Virus record (IMG/VR): IMGVR_UViG_3300050821_002725
Location: 1 to 55,178 of that record
From: a virus
Length of the DNA: 55,178 nt
Strand: one strand, 5' to 3'
Shown: positions 49,064 to 55,178 of the stretch, in pieces
How the letters are laid out: each line of letters begins with the position of its first letter
Position numbering within the stretch: the first letter of the stretch is position 1
Position numbers and translations under genes: made by a program
The notes under the pieces: generated by a model
Told to the model about the DNA's origin: nothing
Seen by the model: the letters and a program-made list of their open reading frames with translations, nothing else
The model's database searches: none

Positions 49064-49258
49064 ATGAAAACGCAAATCATTCAGACTGCCCAAGGAATAA
49101 TAGTGAAGATCGACCACGACCTCATCAATTTTGACCGCGCTACGTGCGATTGCGGCAATCCCAATGCCGGATGGCACGGCGACAGGTGCGGGCATCGGTA
49201 TTACGCCTGTGCGGACTGCGCCCACTTGGTTGAGACAACGCATGGGGTGGAGAAGTGA
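49064..49258 (+). CDS. Small zinc-binding protein (64 aa)
   Basis: TCDCGNPNAGWHGDRCGHRY, then YACADCAHL, gives five Cys and two His residues, probably one or two zinc sites. The N-terminus is a short beta region. First gene of a four-gene rightward unit ending at a terminator. Confidence 0.65.
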   Translation: MKTQIIQTAQGIIVKIDHDLINFDRATCDCGNPNAGWHGDRCGHRYYACADCAHLVETTHGVEK

Positions 49259-49455
49259 ACTGCCCATACTGCCAAGAGGACATTTACGGGATGACTGGAT
49301 TTCAGGAGATTTTGGAGTTCAATAAGCATCTGCGGAAATGCCGGAAGAATCCCGGCAATATCGTGATAAGCGATGGACGGCAAACTGTTGTGACGCCGAT
49401 CAAAGATCAAACAATGTTAGACGCCCTGAACATCAGAGCGGAAAGCGGACAATGA
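49255..49455 (+). CDS. Small zinc-finger protein (66 aa)
   Basis: The GTG start overlaps the previous stop (GTGA). NCPYCQED, then FNKHLRKCRKNPG, forms a C2HC-type finger, followed by a beta strand and a short helix. It may bind DNA or RNA. Confidence 0.65.
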   Translation: MNCPYCQEDIYGMTGFQEILEFNKHLRKCRKNPGNIVISDGRQTVVTPIKDQTMLDALNIRAESGQ

Positions 49456-49652
49456 AACATCACACGGAACCACCGGGGCCGACTTGGACATCTGATCACG
49501 GCAAGGAATTTAAACTTGTGACGAGCGGGCCGTTCGTTGGTTGGTTATGCTATCGCCACCCTGACGGCCAATGGGCTACAAGCCACAAGCCCAGAGATGT
49601 TGACCGGATTAAGCTCTTGGACGACTTAAAAGCGCTGCGGCATTTGTGTTAG
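49452..49652 (+). CDS. Small beta-rich protein (66 aa)
   Basis: GKEFKLVTSGPFVGWLCYRH, then PDGQWATSHKPRD, looks like a small beta sheet followed by a helix (IKLLDDLKALRHLC). The ATG overlaps the previous stop. No family recognised. Confidence 0.6.
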   Translation: MKHHTEPPGPTWTSDHGKEFKLVTSGPFVGWLCYRHPDGQWATSHKPRDVDRIKLLDDLKALRHLC

Positions 49653-49745
49653 CCCGCCTCCTTTAAGCCTTGATGAGCAACACCAAGAGGATTTACGGGC
49701 AATGGACGCAGACAACGACCCATCCGCAACAACCTTTCATCCCAA

Positions 49746-49889
49746 ATGAACCGCGCCGCGCAAGCCCTTGGACGCCGGGCGAGAGGCGTCCCGAAGCGGT
49801 TCTCAAAAGAGGAACTGGCCAAGCGGACGGAGAGGATCGTCAAGGCCCGCGCTGAATTCCTCGCCAAACCGAAGCCAAAGCCCGAATGA
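49746..49889 (+). CDS. Small basic helical protein (47 aa)
   Basis: MNRAAQALGRRARGVPKRFS, then KEELAKRTERIVKARAEFLA, resembles the short Arg/Lys helical proteins (AA-LG-R type) common in phages and is likely to bind nucleic acid. It directly precedes a terminator. A different frame (start 49673, stop 49855) overlaps it and is less protein-like. Confidence 0.5.
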   Translation: MNRAAQALGRRARGVPKRFSKEELAKRTERIVKARAEFLAKPKPKPE

Positions 49890-49896
49890 ACACTGA

Positions 49897-49922
49897 CCGG
49901 CGGCAGATACCGCCGGGTTTTT
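49897..49922 (+). terminator. Intrinsic terminator
   Basis: CCGGCGG (49897-49903), a 6-base loop, CCGCCGG (49910-49916), then GTTTTT. Ends the rightward unit 49064-49889. Confidence 0.85.
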
Positions 49923-50044
49923 GCTGTACGGATGGGGCTGGGAGCGATCAAGAAACAGCACCACCATCTTACCGCGCTCGGGCCGTCAGGATGCGTCCTA
50001 GAGGCTTGCAGAGGGGTAGGAAACGGCATTTGGGAGGCCAGTAC

Positions 50045-50074
50045 AGCAAAACCGCCCGGATTTGAGTCCGGGCG
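50045..50074 (-). terminator. Intrinsic terminator of the leftward unit
   Basis: CGCCCGGA (50053-50060) pairs perfectly with TCCGGGCG (50067-50074) over a 6-base loop. Leftward it is followed by GTTTTG. It ends the unit starting at 50988. About 130 bases between the two terminators hold nothing else visible. Confidence 0.8.
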
Positions 50075-50094
50075 ATGGGTGGAAGCCTTGAAGA

Positions 50095-50352
50095 TTACGA
50101 GCCTGAGGCTGGGGCCGCTGTTTGGGCCGCAAAGAATTGGTTTGCTTGGCGTTCCGCTTCTTGCGCAGTATCTGCGACGAATTTCACTGAGAACGAGGGG
50201 AACACAACCCGAGCGCGAAATTTGTCGCCGTCTTTGAATGCCCCCAAAACCCGCAAAGGTTTATCGTGAATGGCGCTTCTTGGGATGCTCACAAATGGGA
50301 TGCCTATTTCCGCGCAAGCTTCCCGCATGGCTTCTTTTATCGGGTCGCGCAT
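50095..50352 (-). CDS. Small hypothetical protein (85 aa)
   Basis: The ATG at 50352 follows AAGGAGG. MRDPIKEAMREACAEIGIPF, then FKDGDKFRARVVFPSFSVKF, reads as helix then beta hairpin, with an Ala-rich helical tail. No family recognised. Confidence 0.65.
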   Translation of the reverse strand: MRDPIKEAMREACAEIGIPFVSIPRSAIHDKPLRVLGAFKDGDKFRARVVFPSFSVKFVADTAQEAERQANQFFAAQTAAPASGS

Positions 50353-50528
50353 GTTTCCTCCTTTTGGAGCCGCATCCAAGTATTCTGAGTCTGGTTATGC
50401 TCGAAATAATCGGGATACTCGGTCCCGTTCTCACGCCGATAGGATTGATACATATTGCCGCGCACGTTTAGCGGTGTGTCAATAGGTTCTAGTTTTCCTT
50501 CAGGCTTGCTGCAATTTATCAATTTCAT
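50337..50528 (-). CDS. Small hypothetical protein (63 aa)
   Basis: A good ribosome site (AAAGGA) precedes the start. The protein is polar with YQSYRRENGTEYPDYFEHN in the middle. It overlaps the next gene by 16 bases. No family recognised. Confidence 0.6.
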   Translation of the reverse strand: MKLINCSKPEGKLEPIDTPLNVRGNMYQSYRRENGTEYPDYFEHNQTQNTWMRLQKEETCATR

Positions 50529-50571
50529 AATTCAATCCTTTCATTTGCCGGGAAACCGTCCCGGCTCGGGG

Positions 50572-50988
50572 TTATTTTTCAGTGAGATCAGGAGCGATGA
50601 TACCATAACCGCCCATGTCAGTGCACAAAGCGGGCAACCGGGCAGCATACCGGCCCGCGTTAAAAGTCCGCGTCGGCTCCTCTTCCAGCTTGATCGCATG
50701 GCCACGAGGGTCGCGGTTGATGAAAATTCCGGTGAACTTGATTAACTTGGAATCGGCGCACAAGAGGTTACCAAGCCGAATCAAGGCGCAATTCGTTGCT
50801 GAATCAACCATGTCCAGCGTGACGCCACCGTCGCCGTTTGTGTAGTCAAGAATCGGCCTTGAAACCGCCGATTCAATCCGGCACAGCTTCTTGCACAGCG
50901 CGACCGGGTCTTTTTCCTCACAGCATGGGAACAACGCCAAAAGCGTCTCACCGTGCTTCCGAACTGCTTCTAATGTCTTTGCGTTCAT
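50572..50988 (-). CDS. Hypothetical protein of the leftward unit (138 aa)
   Basis: The ATG at 50988 follows AAAGAGAAT. MNAKTLEAVRKHGETLLALF, then CCEEKDPVALCKKLCRIESA, is helical with paired cysteines. GIFINRDPRGHAIKLEEE, then TDMGGYGIIAPDL, is beta-like and resembles the end of small phage proteins found beside recombination genes. It is driven by the leftward promoter at 51036-51064. Confidence 0.65.
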   Translation of the reverse strand: MNAKTLEAVRKHGETLLALFPCCEEKDPVALCKKLCRIESAVSRPILDYTNGDGGVTLDMVDSATNCALIRLGNLLCADSKLIKFTGIFINRDPRGHAIKLEEEPTRTFNAGRYAARLPALCTDMGGYGIIAPDLTEK

Positions 50989-51035
50989 TTCATTCTCTTT
51001 CATTTTTCGACAGGTTAATTCCTGCCGATGGGGTG

Positions 51036-51064
51036 AATCTAGCCGACACGTCAGGATAGTGCAA
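51036..51064 (-). promoter_or_regulatory. Leftward promoter with embedded operator copy
   Basis: Read leftward: TTGCAC (51064-51059), 17 bases, TAGATT (51041-51036). The spacer contains CTGACGTGTCGGC (51054-51042), directly touching the -10 box. The same 13-mer, inverted, lies in the 51289 promoter, and a close copy lies in the 51110 promoter. Confidence 0.7.
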
Positions 51065-51109
51065 CATAAATCTTCACAAATCGCGTTTTTACCTCGGAAA
51101 ATAAATGTG

Positions 51110-51138
51110 TGGACAAGCTGACGCGTGGGCTGTATTGT
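51110..51138 (+). promoter_or_regulatory. Rightward promoter with embedded operator-like site
   Basis: TGGACA (51110-51115), 17 bases, TATTGT (51133-51138), 7 bases, then the ATG at 51146. The spacer contains CTGACGCGTGGGC (51118-51130), matching the shared operator at 11 of 13 bases. Confidence 0.6.
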
Positions 51139-51145
51139 CGCGGAA

Positions 51146-51292
51146 ATGAACGCACTGGTTGCCCACTTACGCCGCATCCGGCAAATACCTTCCGAGAAAC
51201 GCGCAGAGGCCAGCCGCAATAATGGCCGGAAGCACCGTAAGTCCAAAACTATTTCTCCTCGTAAAAGCAAGAAAATTGAAGAAATCCGTTGA
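51146..51292 (+). CDS. Small basic helical protein (48 aa)
   Basis: IPSEKRAEASRNNGRKHRKS, then a Lys-rich tail, is the EKRAEASR-NGRKG-type motif of short phage proteins likely to bind nucleic acid. First gene of the rightward early operon, with a start codon 7 bases after the -10 box. Confidence 0.65.
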   Translation: MNALVAHLRRIRQIPSEKRAEASRNNGRKHRKSKTISPRKSKKIEEIR

Positions 51293-51317
51293 CAAATGCC
51301 GACACGTCAGCTAGATT
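51289..51317 (+). promoter_or_regulatory. Rightward early promoter with embedded operator
   Basis: TTGACA (51289-51294), 17 bases, TAGATT (51312-51317). The spacer contains GCCGACACGTCAG (51298-51310), one base from the -10 box. It drives the pentapeptide-repeat gene and recombination genes and begins at the stop codon of the previous small gene. Confidence 0.75.
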
Positions 51318-51359
51318 TGACGCATGAAAACGAAATTTGAGTGCCAGCCTTCGTAAAAT

Positions 51360-51965
51360 ATGAACATACAAGTCAAAACTATATTCGGCAAAATCATCAT
51401 CGACGGCGATTTCACTTCGTTAGCTGATGCGCTTTTTCACAATCGCGCGAACCTGCGAGGTGCCGACCTGTGCGATGCCAACCTGTGCGATGCCAACCTG
51501 CGAGGTGCCGACCTGCGCGGTGCCAACCTGCGCGGTGCCAACCTGCGCGATGCCAACCTGCGAGGTGCCGACCTGCGCGATGCCAACCTGCGAGGTGCCG
51601 ACCTGCGCGATGCCAACCTGCGAGGTGCCGACCTGCGCGGTGCCAACCTGTGCGATGCCCCATTCGCCGTCCAGCACTTAGACGCAAAAATTCTTGCAGC
51701 TATTGAAAACGGCGGTGTGTTGGACATGAAAGCATGGCACACATGCGAAACTACGCACTGCCGCGGCGGGTGGGCTGTTGTAATGGCTGGCGCGGCAGGC
51801 AAAACCCTTGAGTGGGTTTACGGCAGCAATACCGCCGCCGCCTTGATTTACGGGGCGTCCCGCCCAAAAATGAAGGTGCCTGATTTCACCGGCAGCTTGG
51901 ATAACGATGCGGTATTGGATGACATTCGCGATTGCGCCGCGGCTGACCCGTTGCCAAAATCTTAA
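51360..51965 (+). CDS. Pentapeptide-repeat protein (201 aa)
   Basis: After a 29-residue beta-like start, 14 tandem pentapeptides of form A(N/D)L(R/C)(G/D) (residues 30-99) should fold as a right-handed quadrilateral beta-helix. A C-terminal domain follows ([20 protein letters not shown], then [15 protein letters not shown]). Such helices can mimic DNA, as in Qnr/MfpA gyrase-protection proteins, but most family members have no known role. Immediate early by promoter position. Confidence 0.85.
   Translation: MNIQVKTIFGKIIIDGDFTSLADALFHNRANLRGADLCDANLCDANLRGADLRGANLRGANLRDANLRGADLRDANLRGADLRDANLRGADLRGANLCDAPFAVQHLDAKILAAIENGGVLDMKAWHTCETTHCRGGWAVVMAGAAGKTLEWVYGSNTAAALIYGASRPKMKVPDFTGSLDNDAVLDDIRDCAAADPLPKS
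51447..51656 (+). repeat. 15-bp tandem DNA repeat coding the pentapeptides
   Basis: Fourteen 15-bp units such as AACCTGCGAGGTGCC and GACCTGCGCGATGCC are nearly identical, so the array is recent or kept homogeneous by slippage or recombination. The repeat makes every other frame open too, and those readings are meaningless. Confidence 0.9.
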
Positions 51966-51987
51966 AAATCTGGAAAACACCAAACCT

Positions 51988-52692
51988 ATGAATGACACTG
52001 TGGCAGTGCAGCGCGTCGAGCCGGGCGGCGAAATAACGATTCGGCAGGCGTTCGAGGCGGCGGCTTCCAAGTCGCTGGACAAAGAATCACTGGCGGTCAT
52101 GCAGGAACTTTTGAAGATGGATGCGGAGCAACGGTTCACCGCCGCTTTCGTCGCGCTTCAACAGGAAATGCCGACGATTACTGCCAAAACGATTATCCCA
52201 AACCGTGGTAAATACGAGAAGTTCGAGGATTTGATGGAAGTTGTCGGGCCGCTGCTGACAAAGCACGGCTTCACAGTGACGTTCTCAAACGACTTTCGGG
52301 ATTCTCGCGTGATTGAGACGTGTCACCTCTCGTACGGACGGCACACGCGCAGCAACAGCTTCGCGGTGCGCGTTGGCCGGGGCGACGACGACACGCAAAA
52401 GGATTTGAAGGCCGCGACGACCGCCAAGCGGCTTGCGCTTTGCAACGCGCTAAACCTTGTCATTAGGCAGGACATGCAGACCGATGAGAACGACGCCTCA
52501 CTTGAAGGCGACCCGAACGCAAAGGTGACGGCAGATCAGGCCGATGAACTTGAACGGCGAGCGCAGTTGACCAATTCGGATATTCCGGCATTTCTCAAAT
52601 ACGCCAAGGTCACGAAGTTCGCCGACATTCCGGCGCGGCTTTACACGGAGCTTGACCAGTTGCTTGCGCGGAAAGAAAGGCAGGGGCGGTGA
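51988..52692 (+). CDS. ERF-family single-strand annealing protein (234 aa)
   Basis: AFVALQQEMPTITAKTIIPN, then RGKYEKFEDLMEVVGPLLTK and HGFTVTFSND, is the ERF core. LKAATTAKRLALCNALNLVI follows as the usual helix. The C-terminal 60 residues are a small helical domain. It anneals homologous single strands made by the exonuclease two genes on, forming a phage recombination pair. Confidence 0.9.
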   Translation: MNDTVAVQRVEPGGEITIRQAFEAAASKSLDKESLAVMQELLKMDAEQRFTAAFVALQQEMPTITAKTIIPNRGKYEKFEDLMEVVGPLLTKHGFTVTFSNDFRDSRVIETCHLSYGRHTRSNSFAVRVGRGDDDTQKDLKAATTAKRLALCNALNLVIRQDMQTDENDASLEGDPNAKVTADQADELERRAQLTNSDIPAFLKYAKVTKFADIPARLYTELDQLLARKERQGR

Positions 52693-52886
52693 AATCCAAA
52701 GAAACGTACGTTCCAGTAACACCATTGAAGCCATGCACCGCCGCCGACGCTGAACGCTATTCGGACGCGCTTTCAGACGCTATTTGTTGGCTCGATGGAT
52801 TTGTTGCCGCTGGCGGGCAGTATCACCCGCACAGCATTGATTCTCTGCGAGAGCTTAACACCAAACTAAAGGACGCGCTGCTGTGA
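52689..52886 (+). CDS. Small protein between ERF and exonuclease (65 aa)
   Basis: The GTG start and the stop are both GTGA overlaps. DAERYSDALSDAICWLDGFV, then SIDSLRELNTKLKDALL, reads as two long helices. Possibly an accessory of the recombination pair. No family recognised. Confidence 0.65.
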   Translation: MKSKETYVPVTPLKPCTAADAERYSDALSDAICWLDGFVAAGGQYHPHSIDSLRELNTKLKDALL

Positions 52887-53578
52887 AAATCCACAGAGAA
52901 TTTGAACAAGGGGGAGTGGAATGGGGAATGGCTCGCGCGGGCTTGGTGACTGCCTCTGAAATGTCGCGTCTTGTGACGCCTCTTGGGAAGGTTCGCACAG
53001 GCGACGGCCCAAAATCTTTTTTGTACGAAAAAGTGGCAGAGTCGTGGCTGGGTGCTCCACTTCCAACTGCGGAGTTTTTCGATTCAGACCAAGGCAGATG
53101 GCTTGAAGAATACGCGAGGCCCGCCTTCACCCTAGAAACCGGGTTGACCGTTGAAACTGTGGGCTTAATTACTTCCGATGATGGCAAAACCGCTTGCTCT
53201 CCTGACGGTTTAATCACCGGCCAGGAATGCGGCTTAGAGATTAAATCTCCACACTTGGAAACCGCCATTGGCTATTTACTGGAAGGCGTTTTGCCTCCTG
53301 ACTACATTCTCCAAGTCCAAGGCTCGCTTTACGTGAGCGGTTTTCCCGCGTGGAAATTCTTTTCCTTCCGGCGCGGTATGCCGCCGTTGATTCTCACCGT
53401 GGAACCAGACCGCAAAATTCAAGAGGCAATCGCCGAGGCGGTTAATAATTTCGCGGTGCTTTTGGACGCTGCGCTTCTGCGCTTGACCGAGCTTAACGGC
53501 GGCGTACGCCCGAAGCCGATACGCCTTGCGCCAGAGCCTAACCCCGAACCGGAATTCAAATCAGAAATGCCGAGCTAA
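52883..53578 (+). CDS. YqaJ/lambda-exonuclease-type recombinase nuclease (231 aa)
   Basis: EWGMARAGLVTASEMSRLV is the conserved opening. ACSPDGLITGQECGLEIKSP carries the catalytic D and ExK. PDYILQVQGSLYVSGFPAWK is the Q-x-Q-G motif. This is the PD-(D/E)XK exonuclease that resects double-strand ends and works with ERF. A disordered Pro/Glu tail ends the protein. The GTG start overlaps the previous stop. Confidence 0.9.
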   Translation: MKIHREFEQGGVEWGMARAGLVTASEMSRLVTPLGKVRTGDGPKSFLYEKVAESWLGAPLPTAEFFDSDQGRWLEEYARPAFTLETGLTVETVGLITSDDGKTACSPDGLITGQECGLEIKSPHLETAIGYLLEGVLPPDYILQVQGSLYVSGFPAWKFFSFRRGMPPLILTVEPDRKIQEAIAEAVNNFAVLLDAALLRLTELNGGVRPKPIRLAPEPNPEPEFKSEMPS

Positions 53579-53579
53579 T

Positions 53580-53831
53580 ATGACACCGGAAAAAATTAAC
53601 GAAATCGCCGAGCGGTGGACTTACAACACAATTCAAGGCACTGAATGGCGCAATGCTCGCCTCGCAATCGAAGGCGCAATTAAAAGCGCGATCTACGAGG
53701 CAATCAACGTCCAACTTGCCGAGAACACGCAAGCCGCTCTGGACAGCCTGAGATCAGCAGGCCAGCCCAAATCCATCCAGCAACCGCCGATGGTCGAGGC
53801 TTTGGGCTGCACCGTGCTGGAGGCGACATGA
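53580..53831 (+). CDS. Small helical protein (83 aa)
   Basis: MTPEKINEIAERWTYNTIQG, then EGAIKSAIYEAINVQLAENT, is helical throughout with a short Pro/Gln linker. It starts 1 base after the exonuclease stop and ends with ATGA. No family recognised. Confidence 0.65.
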   Translation: MTPEKINEIAERWTYNTIQGTEWRNARLAIEGAIKSAIYEAINVQLAENTQAALDSLRSAGQPKSIQQPPMVEALGCTVLEAT

Positions 53832-54049
53832 TTCCCGCCGAACAATGGGACAAGGAAGGCAAATGCTTTGCTGGTGTTGCGAGAGAGATTCAACTTGACG
53901 CCTTCAAAGCCGGGATGACGCGGGCGGCGGAAATGGTCGATTGCCAACGAATCCACAGCGACTTTAGTTTACACAGCGTGAACGGGCCGCGCTTGATGGT
54001 CATTAAAATTGAACTTTACCGCGACAATCTCAAGGAGTTGCCGGTATGA
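53828..54049 (+). CDS. Small protein (73 aa)
   Basis: FAGVAREIQLDAFKAGMTRA, then AEMVDCQRIHSDF, is helical, and the last third is strand-like (GPRLMVIKIELYRDNLKELP). Both ends overlap neighbours by ATGA. The AFKAGMTRAAE helix is common in small phage proteins of this region. Function unknown. Confidence 0.65.
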   Translation: MIPAEQWDKEGKCFAGVAREIQLDAFKAGMTRAAEMVDCQRIHSDFSLHSVNGPRLMVIKIELYRDNLKELPV

Positions 54050-54225
54050 CCGAAACGAAACAAGACACGGCTTGCAGCAAATGCGGTGCGCGAATGCCTC
54101 AATTTACACCCGTAAAAAATGCTTCACCGATAAACATGATGAAAATGACGATCACGGCATACCGTTGCGACACTTGTGGCCATTGGAACAATTTGAAGCG
54201 GCGCAAAAAGAAAGGACAGCCATGA
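54046..54225 (+). CDS. Zinc-ribbon protein (59 aa)
   Basis: TACSKCGARMPQFTPV and, 25 residues later, RCDTCGHWNNLKRRKKKG make two CxxC knuckles and a basic tail. ATGA overlaps at both ends. Probably binds nucleic acid. The specific role is unknown. Confidence 0.7.
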   Translation: MTETKQDTACSKCGARMPQFTPVKNASPINMMKMTITAYRCDTCGHWNNLKRRKKKGQP

Positions 54226-54425
54226 CCGCAGCAGCATTCAACAAACTTAAGGTCGGGGATTGGATTAGGTTTAAGGACGAACCGGACAGCCGTGAAATTC
54301 TGGCTGCCAACCGTTGTTACAAACTCAGCGGCTCTAGTCCGCCTGTTGAGGCGAGAACGCCTGAAAACTGGACTCTCGTTCCGGCCCCACGCAGCGCGAA
54401 GGCAAAGAGGAAACATGCCAAATGA
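54222..54425 (+). CDS. Small SH3-like protein (67 aa)
   Basis: FNKLKVGDWIRFKDEPDSRE, then a second strand pair (YKLSG) and a basic tail, looks like a small beta-barrel. It overlaps the previous stop by ATGA. No family recognised. Confidence 0.6.
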   Translation: MTAAAFNKLKVGDWIRFKDEPDSREILAANRCYKLSGSSPPVEARTPENWTLVPAPRSAKAKRKHAK

Positions 54426-54798
54426 CATCAAAAGCATTACCGGCAGCGAATCCTTCCGAAAGCGCAACCCTCACCTGTTTGGTGTGGGTCAATTACCAGT
54501 CCACCAGCCCGAACCAGACGCAAGGGGAGCATTGGTCGGTAAAGGCGCGGCGACGCAAAGATGCAAGGGAGGCGTGGCAGTTCGCGTTGCGGGGCCACTG
54601 CTCACCATTGAACTCGTTCGATGCGGTTCGCGCAGCCTTGACAGCGACAACCTTGCCAGCAGCTTCAAAGGGTTGCGAGACTCCATTGCCGAAAGCCTCG
54701 ACGTTGACGACGGCGATGCGAGGCTTGAATGGCGGTACAGCCAAGTCAAGACAACGGCCAAAGCTGGGGTGATTGTGAAATTCGATATAATGTTATGA
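54415..54798 (+). CDS. RusA-like Holliday-junction resolvase family protein (127 aa)
   Basis: SRSLDSDNLASSFKGLRDSI, then AESLDVDDGDARLEWRYSQV, is the metal-binding core of RusA-type resolvases. The N-terminal half (SESFRKRNPHLFG, then HQPEPDARGAL) matches a shorter phage variant I recall. RusA nicks four-way junctions and would finish ERF/exonuclease recombination. The other frame of the first half also resembles a RusA N-terminus, so the start and integrity need care. Confidence 0.7.
   Translation: MPNDIKSITGSESFRKRNPHLFGVGQLPVHQPEPDARGALVGKGAATQRCKGGVAVRVAGPLLTIELVRCGSRSLDSDNLASSFKGLRDSIAESLDVDDGDARLEWRYSQVKTTAKAGVIVKFDIML
54422..54772 (+). other. Second frame over the RusA-like gene
   Basis: This frame starts with an ATGA overlap, the usual coupling here. 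It contains STSPNQTQGEHWSVKARRRK, then DAREAWQFALRG, similar to the normal N-terminal HW-x-x-R helix of full-length RusA. After about 54600 it loses meaning while the other frame carries the catalytic core. A one-base frameshift (programmed, sequencing error or old mutation) near GCGGGGCC at 54594-54601 would join the two. Confidence 0.35.
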
Positions 54799-55031
54799 GC
54801 GACACGCCAAAATGGGAATGCGGTAAAATAACTCACGAGGCACGGTATCGCGGCAGGCATCCTAAGCCGTGGATTGGTTTAGCGCCTCCAACCCGTCAGA
54901 ACAACATTGAGACAGAGGCTAAAATCCTCCGCGCCTTCGTCGCCGAAGTTGAAAATCGGTCGAAAACAGTATCGCAACGCGATGCGTGGCCAATCATGAA
55001 ACAAATCCTCTCCGAATACCCAAAAGGTTGA
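54795..55031 (+). CDS. Small hypothetical protein (78 aa)
   Basis: The start overlaps the RusA-like stop by ATGA. KWECGKITHEARYRGRHPKP, then NNIETEAKILRAFVAEVENR, has a polar first half and a helical second half. No family recognised. Confidence 0.6.
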   Translation: MSDTPKWECGKITHEARYRGRHPKPWIGLAPPTRQNNIETEAKILRAFVAEVENRSKTVSQRDAWPIMKQILSEYPKG

Positions 55032-55033
55032 CT

Positions 55034-55178
55034 ATGGACGAAAAGGATAAAATGAGAGATCGGCAACTATTTCCAACCGATTCCAGTGGTTACGATGTCC
55101 CCACACGCGACTGTCAGGCCGATGCGACGGGGCATTGTTCGTACCCGAGTTGTCCCAAGCGTCCCGGCTGGCCGTGTC
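55034..55178 (+). CDS. Junction-spanning small Cys-rich protein (5' part)
   Basis: The reading frame MDEKDKMRDRQLFPTDSSGY continues through the duplicated 98 bases into position 2 of the window and ends at 175 (73 aa in all). It starts 2 bases after the previous stop. The N-terminus is charged, and four cysteines follow. Confidence 0.75.
   Translation, partial: MDEKDKMRDRQLFPTDSSGYDVPTRDCQADATGHCSYPSCPKRPGWPC
55081..55178. repeat. 98-bp terminal direct repeat (second copy)
   Basis: Identical to bases 1-98; see that entry. Remove one copy when closing the circle. Confidence 0.95.

Noticed and set aside
49673-49855. 60-codon frame MSNTKRIYGQWTQ and onward
   Set aside because: No ribosome site and low protein-like character after residue 25; the 49746 frame with the basic helix fits better. 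A 15-codon frame 49702-49749 feeding it by ATGA is too short to judge.
51447-51656. CRISPR-like array
   Set aside because: The repeats are contiguous 15-mers without spacers and encode pentapeptides.
51412-51802. Open frames in all directions over the pentapeptide array, one rich in CxxC-like repeats
   Set aside because: They result from a 15-bp tandem repeat with no stop in any frame; only the A(N/D)L frame has flanking domains and a family match.
1-55178. Integrase, excisionase or attachment site indicating a temperate phage
   Set aside because: No tyrosine or serine recombinase motif is seen in any open frame; the XRE proteins and operators alone do not prove lysogeny.

Overview
The window is a complete circular genome of a tailed, probably podovirus-like phage. 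The last 98 bases (55081-55178) repeat the first 98, and a gene (start 55034, stop 175) reads intact only across that junction, closing a circle of 55,080 bp. I see terminase, portal, a major capsid candidate, a large nozzle-like protein and beta-helix tail proteins. I see no tape measure, sheath, tail tube, integrase, DNA polymerase, helicase or tRNA. Sec signal peptides and a C-terminal beta-signal on one protein suggest a Gram-negative host. Verrucomicrobiota-like taste in the secreted beta-helix proteins is only an impression.

Layout. (1) 51146 to 55031, across the junction to 312, rightward: early recombination operon with pentapeptide-repeat protein, ERF annealase, YqaJ/lambda-type exonuclease, a RusA-like protein and many small zinc-ribbon proteins, ending at tandem terminators. 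(2) 787-2008, rightward: zinc-ribbon and XRE proteins. (3) 13323 to 1956, leftward: capsid candidate, small head proteins, a 1256-aa tail spike, more beta-helix and Fn3-like proteins, a spanin-like protein, a holin candidate and a permuted NlpC/P60 hydrolase. Five of these proteins carry signal peptides. (4) 13601-23751, rightward: an XRE regulator, HNH proteins, an eight-gene glycan-modification island, a scaffold-like protein and a phage GroES. (5) 35029 to 23748, leftward: appendage protein, nozzle-like protein, connector-like protein, paralogous virion proteins and a 1231-aa ejection-like protein. (6) 35093-41408, rightward: terminase, portal and an ATP-grasp ligase. (7) 51 kb to 41 kb, mostly leftward: replication protein, cytosine methyltransferase and many small Cys-rich proteins.

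Almost every junction inside these operons is a 4-base ATGA, GTGA or TTGA stop/start overlap. I used this to choose starts and to find a dozen genes shorter than 60 codons. Three noncoding stretches of 470-600 bp (313-786, 43295-43886, 47866-48464) carry terminators, a pseudoknot-like leader, iteron-like repeats, a G-quadruplex motif and operator-like palindromes. Promoters can be read at several operon heads. Four of them would start transcription at or within a base or two of the initiation codon, and three around 51.0-51.3 kb share a 13-bp operator next to the -10 box.

The most noteworthy points are the late-operon glycosyltransferase island, the run of secreted tail-module proteins, the ATP-grasp ligase beside the portal, the pseudoknot leader at 43.3 kb, the methyltransferase gene whose second frame also looks like a protein family, and the shared-operator promoters.
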